Assembly (NCBI GenBank): GCA_900769465.1
Contig: CAAGGT010000320.1
Coordinates: 1-35,636 of the forward strand
Length of the DNA stretch: 35,636 nt
Direction: 5' to 3'
DNA from: Bacteroidaceae bacterium
GTDB lineage: Bacteria; Bacteroidota; Bacteroidia; Bacteroidales; Bacteroidaceae
Of the stretch, positions 19,393-31,300 are shown piece by piece. Within the stretch, counting starts at the first letter, position 1. Every line of letters starts with the position of its first letter. Position numbers and translations under genes: made by a program. Under the pieces are notes generated by a model. It did no database searches, had not been told where the DNA came from, and worked only from the letters and a program-made list of their open reading frames with translations.

Positions 19393-22300
19393 ATGCAAGA
19401 CGAAAGAAAATATCTAATTGAGATCCCAGGCATGGAAGGATCTGACGTTTGGGATGCTGACAGATGGGAGAGAAACAAGGATAAGCTTCTTAATGATCAT
19501 TCGGATGTGAACGTGTTCGAACTGGGCGCGTATGATCCAGAGGATGAGCAGGAAGGCGATCAGTTCCTTATTTCCATGGAAGGCATGGACGGCGGAGATC
19601 TCTGGGATGCAGACAGATGGAACAGAAACAAGGAAAGATTTCTGGCTGAGAATCCTACAGCTACAGTGAACCGCGTACGCTACGTGGACTACTGGGGTGA
19701 TAAGGCTGACGAGAACAGAGCGAAGAGATCGGAGCTCATGCAGCCGGACGAGGCTCGCAATGCTAAGCTTGCTGAGCTAGGCTACTATGACGACATCACC
19801 GGAGGTCAGGTTGATTTCGACATCAACGCACCGAGCTCCATCGGATTGAAACCTCTGTCATCAGCAGTGAAGGAGAACTCGGTATCAGGAGCTACAGAGT
19901 ATCTAGATCCGCGCGTACAGGAGTTCTTTGCCAATGACTCTGCATACACAGAGAGACAAGCTGAGATCGCTCGTCTTGATGCGGAATATGAGCAGAACCC
20001 GGCTGTGATCAGATATAGAGAATGGCAGGCACAGCAGGCGGAAGAGCAGGCTAGATATGCCGAGGATCTGAAGCAGAGAATCAAGGCGGATCTCGAGGAG
20101 AATGTCGATCCGGCTAAGGCTGCAGAAGGTGAAAGGGCGAAGTATGCTCACTACGGTATGCAGGGTAGATACCTTGCGGACATCGAAGACATTGAGGAGA
20201 ACGCCAAGAAGGAACGATATGCTACGGCGTTGAAGTTCCTGGAGAAGGCGGAATTTGCCAGAGAGCATGCCGGCAAGGGAACAGTATCAGGTGTAGCCAT
20301 CGGTGCTAAGGGAGCTGCACAGCAGTTCGGAGCAGGTATCGGAGAGTTTGCTCACGGCAAGGCTCTCGACGCTGTTACCCAGGGAGACATCGAGGCATAT
20401 AACGAAATCGGCGACATCCTGACCGGACTCGAGGAGAGACTCGGCAGCGTAAAGGCTGAGAACATTACACCTGAGATCCTGGAGGAGTATCTTACAAAGG
20501 ACGAACAGGCATTGATCCTTGCGTTCTATGAGTACAACAGAGCCATGGCTGAGGCGCAGCAGGATATGTCCAAGTGGTATAAGGGCGGTAAGATCTTCGC
20601 CGAGTCAGTGCCGTTCATGCTCGAGTTCCTCGCTACCGGAGGCATCTTCGAAGCGGCTAGCGGAGGAGCGTCCAAGCTGGCTGCCAAGGGAATGACAGGA
20701 GCACTCGCCAAATGGCTCGCAAAGTCAGGTGCTAAGACAGCTGGCAAGGCAGTACTTAAGGCAGGTAAGGCCCTTGCCGGTGCTGCAGCAGGTACTCTTG
20801 CACGTACCATCGCCAGCCCGGGAACATATAAGAGAATGGCTGAGGCTTCAGTGGAGGTAGACGATCAGGGCCACCTTCATCGCGGTGCGAATGCAGCCAG
20901 AGCGGCGGCTGACATGTATATCGAGAACCTCTCTGAGATCTCAGGAGGATTGATTGGCAAGACTCTTGGCTATGTAGGATCTGGAGTAGGCAAGGCGGCA
21001 AGCTGGGCATTCAGCAAGACTCCGTTTGCAAAGTACGGTACAATGCTCGCAAACAATCAGCTCATGCAGACGATCGGAGCTGGCATCAAGTCGTTCATGC
21101 CTAAGCTCGAGGCTCTCGGCTTCCATGGTCTTCCAGAGGAAATCGGTGAGGAGTTCATCGGCAATGCGATCCGCGATCTGTCAGGTCTTCAGCCTGGAGC
21201 ATTCAGAGAGATGTTCGAGGACGACAACTTCGGATCTATGCTCATCGGCTTCGCACCTATGACTCTTATCGGAGCGGCGGGCGGTGTCGCTAATGTCGCT
21301 ATTGTAAACGCACAGGCAGCAAGCCTCGGCAAGGACCTCAGAGATATGTTCTCTCACGCCTACGACAAGGAGCACGTAGACCATATGATGTCAAGCCTTG
21401 ACACAGCTGAGACACCTGAGCAGATGCAGCAGGCGGTGAAGCCGCTTGTTTCTTCTGTGATCTCGGCTATGGAAAGCGGAATGATCACCCAGGAGCAGGG
21501 AGAGTTCGAGATCGAGTCGATCTATCAGTATGCAGGACTCGTGGCTCAGAACAAGGCTCTCCTCTTCGGCAAGAAGGATCAGGACAGACAGCTCGCTGAT
21601 GCCAAGAAGGCGGAGCTGGAGCAGGAATACGGTACATTCTGGCAGGATAGAGAAGGCAAGCAGGATGTCCAGGTGGCAAAACTCGATAACGGCAGTACGG
21701 TATTCGTGGTGTCTACTCCAGAAGCTGACGGTAAGATCATGACCGTAGATACCCAGACAGGACAGAAAGGATTCGCCAATACTGCCGACATCGCCACTGA
21801 GGAGGTGGAAGGTGAGTCTGTGCAGAACAGCAGAACCATGTCGCTGGATCAGTTCCTCAATACACGTATCGCTCTAGAGAGACAGACAGCTGAGCAGAAC
21901 AGAATGCTGAGAGAGACACAGGAGCAGATCGATGCACTCAGATCTGAGATCAGACCGGGAACAAAGATCAACCTCGGTACTGAAGGATCGCCGGTCATCC
22001 TCTTCGCTACAGGATCTAACAACGCCGGCGTGGTGGTGATGGATCAGAACGGAGCGCAGAGCACACTCTCATGGGAGCAGGCGGCTGACGCTCTCGGAAA
22101 GCCTATCATCGTCAAGACAGACGCGCAGATCTCAGACGCTCTCGTGGCTGAGAAGGCTGCAGAGCTTGCAGAGAGACGCAAGGCGCGTGCCAATGCATCC
22201 CTTGCTGCAGTGGCTGCAGAGCAGGCGGCGACAGAAGTGACAGAGGCTGCAGTGGCGGAGAACAGACATATCCCTATGAAGGAGGACGGCACTGTCAATG

Positions 22301-25300
22301 AGGCGGCATTCTGGGAGCAAGACCCTGAAGGATATGTAGCCTGGAATGACGAACAGAACCAGGACGGCGGACAGGACTCGTTGCAGCAGATCGCGATCGC
22401 CAAGATGGAACTCACGCGTCTTCTTGACGAGCAGACAGCTGCACAGAACACGTCTAATCCGGAGATCAGAAAGGCGGCTAAGGCGGAGGCGACTAGGCTT
22501 GCAGAGAGGATCGCGCAGCTTGATGCGATCGAGCAGTCGTATGCACAGGCTCTCGAAGAGGAGATCCAGGCAGTCCAGGAGACACAGGCTACTCCTACTG
22601 CAGAGATGAGCGAACAGGATCTCGAGCAGATGGATACGCAGTACCAGAACATCTTCGGTAAGACAAAGGTACGCGCTGAGAGAGTGCGTATAATGCAGGA
22701 ATACCTTGACAAGCTTTCAGAGGGGTCTACGCCTAACCGTGTTCTTACCAAGGAGAACTACAGAGAGGTTATGGCTGAGGCCGGATGTACAGAGGGAGCG
22801 ATCAAAAGAGTTGAGGAGGCTATAAAGAAAGGCAGAGGTGTAGCTGGATTTGCATCGGCAGGCACAGCCTTCGTCGTGGCTGATACAATCAAGAGCATTG
22901 AAGAGGCACGCATTACATATATACACGAGCGACAGCATATCCTCAACTCAGGGAATAGACAGCACATTAAGGACATGGCAGAGGCACTTGGATCGAGAGA
23001 GAACGCTCTTGTGATCCTGGAGAACCTTGTCGGATCAATAGCAATAGAAGAGTATGAGAACGACAGCCTTGATCAACTCGCGGATGAGATCATCTGTAGA
23101 AGTATGGAAATCGCATACACTGCTGAGGATTTTTCAGTAGCTTTGCAGGAGAAAGGCGTATCACAGGAAGTAATTGACGTAATAAACAACATTGACAATG
23201 GACAAAACACTACACAGAGTAACCTTGCTGCAAGGAGAAGGAGCGGACGAGATTCATATGCAGATAGATCTGGACGAGAGAACCATAGCGAAAATGGCAG
23301 AAATAGCGAGCAGGTATCCGGAGGGCTACTGGGACAGGAAGAAACTGGATCTCTTGGATCTCGCGGACGAGGAGATGGATCTCGAGGATCAGGAGAACCA
23401 GGAGCAGAAGTAAGCTCCGATGAAACACCTTTCCGCATCACAGCGGAAGAGGACGCTGCCTATATGGAGGCTATCAAGGCCGGCGATCTTCCTGAGGCTA
23501 ACCTTTCAGATGAGACCAAGGCAGAGCTTGCTGAGAAGGATCTCGTCATGGAGGGCGGTGCGATCATGTCTACAGAGTACGCCGCTCTTAAGCATGAGAC
23601 CGGCTACCAGACACCGATCGAGAGAAATACAGACGCAGATGGTGTCCGTTTCTCTGTGGCCACTATGCCAGCCTGGAAGGAGCACTATATGTCCCAGGAG
23701 GAGGCTGAGCGCAGAGTGGTTCAGTACCTGGAATCTTTCGTTGAGAGAGTAACAGCGAACGAGCTTGTTAATGGTGTCGTATCACATGGAAAGCACAGGT
23801 ACGGAAAGAAGGAGAGCGGCAGCTTCGCAGGTCCGCTCCGTACGAACGTAGAGTACATCGTGACATTCGACCTTGACACTTCTTGTCCTAGAACATTCCA
23901 GTATCTTAACTTCGTCAAGGTGATCGAGAGAAGGATCGGCAGACCGCTCACACAGATCGAGAGCATCCAGCTCACTGAGATCATGCGTATGTACGGCCAG
24001 CAGATCCCTTGCGTATACTGTTACTCCGAGAACAAGCGTCAGGCTCTGAAGCAGTACTACACCGACTATATGACATCGCGCCATGCTGTCATCTCGGCTA
24101 AGACTGAGGAGGCGGCTCTTGCGGCTATGTACGGTCATGAGGACGGAAAGAAGGGAGAGAGCGACGATCCTAAGGTAGCTCTTACGCCTGCAGCATACAA
24201 GGTATTCAAGAATTGGAGATCTAACCCTAAGGGTACATACAACCCTACATTGAGAATGCTCTGGCGTCAGTACAGCAGCGACCGCAACAGCGTGCTCACA
24301 TTGCTTGACAGCCGCGCAGCTAGCGGCGTGATCAATGTGGATCAGTCAGACGAACTCATAGCAAAGAAGATCGGAACGGAGCTTGGAGTATCCAGCCCTA
24401 GAGCACTCAAGGTGATCGAGGAAATCGTGGCTGAATGGAAGTGGAACACCATCGAGTCTAAGGCTCATGACGACTTCACTCCTGTAGACGAGGACGACAT
24501 CTGGGTGAACGAGAAGGCTCTCGATCTTTGGAGAGACATGACATCGTATGCAAAGTCCGCATCGTCAGCCAAGGGTGTGCTCCGTTATACTCCGTATACC
24601 GACGAGCTTAAGAAGCTCAGCCAGGAGGATAGAGACTACATCAACGGAATGGGCGGCGTGCGTATGCACTCGTCGAACGACTTTCGTATCGACTACGTGA
24701 TCGACTACTTCCAGTTCATGGCCGACATGGCTCTGTACAAGATGTTCGGTCACACATACACCAAGTCACCTGAGTTCGTCCGTATCTTCGGTAACTCCGG
24801 CTACAAGATCAACATGTCTATCGCCGCATACCAGGACGAGAACGGAAACATCAGACCTAACGTGGATGAGGGATTCGACTGGAACGAGGCTAAGGAACTC
24901 AGAAGACTCTTCCCTAATGCCGGTACAATGCTCATGGCTACCAGCGACGAGCAGCTTCAGATGGCCCTCGACTCAGACTGGATCGACATGTGTATTCCGT
25001 TCCACAGATCCGGACTTCCTAAGGCTGTATGGTACAACATGCGACTCTGGACAGACTACGAGAACAAGCAGAAAGAGCTCTTCTACAACACTACCGAGAT
25101 GACAGAACAGCTCGTGGCTGACGGTGTGGAGATCCCGGCGAAAGCAAAGCCTGAGGATATAGAGAAACTCTACCTGGAGCACTTCAACATCGAGGTCGCT
25201 TATAATAAGAAGGGCGAGAGGATCAAGCCTCATTTCCTCCCAGGACCTACCAAGGTGGACGATGTGGACATCCCGGGCCACAATGACGATCATCAGCGTT

Positions 25301-28300
25301 ATCTCGATCTCTGTAAGAAATGGGGCGTTAAGCCGCGTTTCCAGGGTATCAAGGTGAAGGATAACACTCCTGAGGGTAACGGACGTATCGTGGATATCAC
25401 AGAGCATCCTAGATACATGATCTTCGTTAAGGAGACAGCACGTACCGACACTCCTCAGACTCCTGTACAGTTCAACTTCGATCAGCCTAGCGAGGCTCTC
25501 GGAGGTAAGACCCCTATGGAATATGCGTTCGACGAACTAGAGGCAAGAGCAATGGCTGAGTCGGAGCTTGCAGGAGGCAAGGTGAACGACATCTACAACA
25601 GCCTTAACCAGGATCAGTTCGGCATCATCGACCAGTTCATCAGTACAGTGATCAGGCACAAGGAGGAGACCGGCGAGGACTATCCTCTCGACTACATCAC
25701 TCCTGAGGCTCGTGACTGGTTCTTGGTACAGCGAAAGGCTCTCGAAGAGGCGTTCCAGGGTGTAGAGTCGATCCCTTATCACCGCAACGAGTACGATGAG
25801 CTCGGCAATCTTGTAGAGGGCGTAGGCCTGGAGAATGCAAGAAGAGAGGAAGAGGAAAGGATTGCAGCCGAGGAGAAGGCGGCTAAGGAAGCGGCGAAAG
25901 CAGCTAAGGCGGCAGCCAGAAAAGCGGCGGCGGCAGCCAGAAAAGCGGCGGCGGAAGCCAAGAAGGCGGCAAAGGAGACCAAGACCCCGGTTGATCTTGT
26001 GGAAGAGGCAAAGAAGGCTCTCGAGGATGAGGTCATGATGCGCTTCATCGGCGAGGAAGGTGCTGCAAGGCTCGACGCCGCTATCGAAGCGTCGGTCTAC
26101 ATGGATAACCTGAACGTAGCTAGAAGCATGGAGGCAACCGGCAAGGACGCCAGAGCGATCAAGGCGGCTACAGGCTGGGAGCGTGGTGCAGACAACAAGT
26201 GGAGATACGAGCAGGAGGACTTCGAATTCAAGGCCAAGCCAGGAAAGAAGAAGACATTCAAACTTTCGGATCTCATCCATGACATCATGCTCTTTGAGGC
26301 TTACCCGCAGCTCAGAGATATCAAGGTACAGTACGCTAAGCTTTCTAAGGGATCGGCAGGAGAGGTGGCTGTGGATAAGGATGGAAACCGCATGATCAGG
26401 ATCTCCAGCGAGTTATATAGAGCACAGAACCCTGTGATCGTGAAAGCCATCAAGGAGTTTACTGCACAGTATCCTGATGTCGTGATGAGAATCAATGCAG
26501 GAAGAGGCACAGAGGAGGATAAGAAGATCCTCCGTGACAACCTCGGAGCTGTGATGACCCTCAACGAGAAGTACGTCGACGAGCTCGGAGGAAAGGATAC
26601 TCTTGCACACGAGATCCAGCATCTTATTCAGGAGTACGAAGGATTCGCCCAGGGAGGTAACGCGTCGCAGATCGACACTACAGATCCTAAGGTTCGCGCC
26701 GAGGTGGAGCGTGTAAGGAGAATCCAGGAGGCAGAGCGCAAGCTCATCGAGGATTACATCGACAAGGCTAAGGCTATCTTCGGAAGGGGCAAGCTTGCAG
26801 AGTTGGGCGGCAACCGTGCAGAAGCCGTGAGATTGCGCGCGGAGTATGACAAGCTTATTCGTCAGATCAGAATGCACGAGCGCAACTATCTTGCACTCCA
26901 GAAGTCATTGTCAGACACCTACGCTAAGTTGGGTGACGAGGGTTACGCCAGACTCGCCGGCGAAGTGGAGGCCCGCAACGTGGAGAAGCGCATGGATATG
27001 ACCGACGAGCAGAGAAGACTTTCTTTGATCGAGGATACGCAGGATGTGGCTAAGGAGGATCAGATCTTCATCCTTGACAACCTCATGATGAACTACGACG
27101 AGATGGCTGACGTCAGCTTCCGTATCACTCCTGAGGAGGACGCCGAGTACATGAAGGCTGTAGAGACAGGAGATCTCGAGAAGGCGCAGCAGATGGTAGA
27201 CGAGGCAGCAAGGAAAGCCGGATATACTCAGAAGGTTTACCGCGTGGATGAATATGAGGGTGACCGAGATAGGTACAAAGGAGTTCGCGGAGGAGTATAC
27301 TACGCTGAGTCGCTGGATTACTTCGACCACTCTGATACTGGCTATCACAGAGAAGATGCTGAGCCGTTCTATATCAATACAGATGGTTTCTTTGATCCTA
27401 TGAATGAGATGAGAAACCTCATAGTCAACGCTTGGGCTGATATTCTCGGAAGAGAAAGCGACTTCGAGAAGTATGGCATTGAAGATGAGTCCGATACTGA
27501 TAGGGGACAATATAACGACGGAGAGGAAATACTTACAACCTCTACAGATGGTCTTGCATATGCAGCTCAGGAGCAGGGATACAAAGGTGTTATTCTCAGG
27601 GATATTCCGCAGCGCGGCACAAGCGGAGCGTTCACAGAATATGCTATCTTTGATTCAGACAAGGTGAAGTCTGCAGACGCTGTAACCTACGACAACGACG
27701 GAAACGTGATCCCGCTCTCTGAGAGATTCCAGGACGATAACGAGGATATCCGCTTCAGCGTTACCGGAGAGGTTGCATTATATCATGACATGACTCCACA
27801 GGGAAGAGCTCGTATGCAGGATTACTTCAAAGCACAGGAGATGAATATGCATCTTCGTCCGGACTGGAACGCGGAGTATGATGAGAATGCGCGTAAGATC
27901 AAGATGGCTACCGGATGGGAGAAAGGAGTCGATGGGCTATGGAGATACGAGGTCGAAGATATCAAGATGAAGCCTATAATGAGCTGGCTCTTCAGCAGGG
28001 AAGAATTGACGCTTGGCGACATCGTGGAGGACGGAGAACTCCTCAGACTATATCCTAGTCTGGCGGATATAAGGATTGTCAAGAAGCAGACCTTAGATGA
28101 CATGAACGCATGGTACAACTCCGGTACAAAGGAGATGGGACTTCCTTTCGCCACTGTTCAGGACGCGTATTATCATAATGGCGGAAGAATGTTCGATATG
28201 TATGCTTCGATAATGAATGACGATATTCTTCACGAAGTGCAGCATGCCATACAGTTCATAGAAGGTTTTGCCGACGGTGGAAGCTCCTCATATTATGGAA

Positions 28301-31300
28301 GAGAAGCCTATAATGCGCTTGCAGGAGAAGTGGAGGCCAGAAATGTTGTTAGTAGAAGCCTCTACACTCCTGAGATGCGCAGACAAATGCTTCTGGCTAC
28401 GACCGAGGATACAGATCGCGTAGATCAGGGTGTTGTTAAGCCTCGCCGTTGGAGAGCCGGAGAGATCCGCTTCCGTATGTCTAACGATAACCAGGAGATC
28501 TTCGTTTCCAACGCAGCTTGTGCCGTAGAGGGAATCAAGCAGGAGAAGGCTACTCCTGAACAGTGGCTGAAGATGCTCGAGAAGAACGGTGGACTGAAGG
28601 CTGGTGAGGACAAATGGATGGGACTCAGCGATTGGTTGAAGGCTTCTGATAAGAAGACTCTCACCAAGCAGGAGGTGCTTGACTTCATCAATGAGCATAT
28701 GATTATCATTGAGGAGCAGCATTATGCGGAAGTTGATGAGCAAAAGGCGGTAAAGGATATTGCGGTCAGGATTGCTAACGGAAATAGCTTGGAAGACCTT
28801 CAGGAAATGATTAATGAGCATGCGGAATCTGCGTCACGTTTTGATGCCGAGAATGAGGACGAGGACTTTGATCTGGATAGCTGGCTCATGGATATTATGG
28901 TAGACGAGTTCGGTGACGACTTCGCAACAGCGTACACCATCGAGGACGCATATATAGAGTATGCTGACGTTGACTGGTGGGATCTTAGCAATGAGCCTGT
29001 GGAAGGCGAAGAAGGCGAAAGGCCGATAAATGAAACCCGACTAGACTACACTACGATTGGACTTAATAATCGCCATGAGATTGCTCTTACAGTTCCGACT
29101 ATTGAGTCATGGAATGAGGATGACGCTCTTCACTTCGGTGATGCTGGCGATGGTCGTGCGGTTGCATGGATTCGCTTCGGAGAAACTACCGATGAGTCTG
29201 GAAACAAAGTCCTCGTCATCGATGAGATTCAGTCCCAGAGACATCAGGAAGGAAGAGAAGAGGGATATAGACCCAAAGATTTTTGGCCTCTACGAACAAA
29301 GTATCTCACTACAAGGACTGTTAATGATAGTTTTTATCGAGATATGGAAGAAAAGTATGGAGAGGCTTTTTCTGAAGCATATACAGAAGAGGACTTTAGA
29401 AAGGTGATGAGCGAAAGCGATTTCTCTCAGATGTTGATGCTAATGGAATACTTCGAGAGAGCATCAAATGATTATATACCTTATCGAAATTCCGTCCCAG
29501 ATGCTCCTTTCGACAAGAACTGGCATGAGCTTGCTATGAAGCGCATGCTCCGCTATGCTGCCGAGAACGGCTATGATGTAATTGCCTGGACCAAGGGAGA
29601 CCAGCAGGCGGCGAGATATAATATCGGTGGTGTAATCAGCGAGATTAAAGCCACTAAATATCCAAGAGGATATGAGGTAGTTTCGTTTGGTAAAAACGGT
29701 TCAGTAGTACATAACGAAGTCTTTGCCGACGAAAGCGCAATGGCTGGAGTCTATGGTAAGGAAATGGCTAAAAGGATAATTGAGAGTGTTGATGCACTTG
29801 AGCCATCTGAAACCGCAACGATAAGCGGAGACAATCTCCGAGTCGGTGGCGAAGGCATGAAGGGCTTCTACGACAAGATTCTCCCGGCTTTCATGGACAA
29901 GTACGGCAAGAAGTGGGGTGTGAAGACTACTGATATTGAGCTCCCTAAACTTGAAGAAGCTGGCCGTGTAATGCACTCAGTTCCTGTAACCGAGGAAATG
30001 AAGGAGTCGGTGATGGAAGGCCAGGTGATATTCAGGACTGTCGAGGATAATGCGGGAACGTCACCAGAATACTATGAACTTGTTGACGCTTTGTTTAATG
30101 ACGAGAAAGGATTGGCAGAAAAATATCAAATGAGATATTTTGATATTGCTACAACCGCATCATTCTATAAAAAGATTGGAATCCAAGGAGAGCGTTTTAC
30201 TATAAAGTACGGTACAATATCAGCGCATTTTAAAAAAGACAAGGATCATACCATGACAAAAGATGCATGGTATGCTATTCCTAAGGCGTTGAATGAGCCT
30301 ATCTTTGTAACTAAGTATGGAGATAAAGCCAACAAATACCGTATATACACAAGCATTCAGATAGGTGAAAGGTATGTGATTGTAGGTGTAGATGTGATAA
30401 AGAGCAATCAGGGCAAAGATAAACCGATGATTGAGATTAATTCCATCAAGACTATTTTTGCGGCAAAGAGAGTAAGCGACCAGGAGACTGTGGTGTGTTA
30501 TAATGAAAAAATAACCCCTGAACAGGAGGCACTTCTCGACGGACGCAATTTCCGTCAATATCCTTCAATTCAAGAGTTATCTGACAACAAAGGTAGTGAT
30601 AAAACAGAAACTGTCAATACAAACAAGAAAAATATTGTAGAAAAAAATGACGATACTGCTTTTCGTGTCGTGACCGACCAGGAGACAATCGACTGGTCCA
30701 ATGAGGACGAAAACGTGTCATTCCGCACAGTTGGTACTCCTACCGAGCAGATCGTGGCTGAAGGCGTGAACTTCTCGAAGAAGGATCTTGCAAGCCTTGC
30801 AGGAGAGATCTTCGCGGCACTCCCTGAGGAAAGCCGCAGGAAGATCACTGACCGTCTGAACGGCAATCTTCTCGGACTCCAGGACGCGATCATGCAGATC
30901 CCGACCGATCTTGCTGTGAAGGAGGAATGGAGTGAAGAGGATAAGGAAGTGGCAACGGCGATTGCTGCCGTGATGACAGACGCTGCCGGCCAGCCTATGA
31001 CTCGTCCATTCACAGCGCGTGAGGCACTCTGGGTTCTCTATGACGCGACTAACAAGGAGACAGATCTCGTGTCTGAGGCAAGCCGAGCCCTCGTTAAGAG
31101 GAATCTCGGCTTCGACTCGGCGAGTCTCGAGCTCCAGGAGATCCTCGACGACTACGTGAACTTCCGTACAGTAGGCAACGACAAGATCGATGCGGCGACA
31201 GACATGTACAACTACGAAACCAGCCTATGGACCGAGAGGCTGAAAGAGTCGTGGCTTGACATGAACCAATCCGTCGAGAGCTTGCAGAGGGCAATGGCCG

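Noticed and set aside
22044..27510. Long leftward frames inside the giant gene (for example 22044-22751, 25537-26280, 26911-27510)
   Set aside because: They arise from codon bias of the plus strand and have Cys/Ser/Leu-rich shadow composition.
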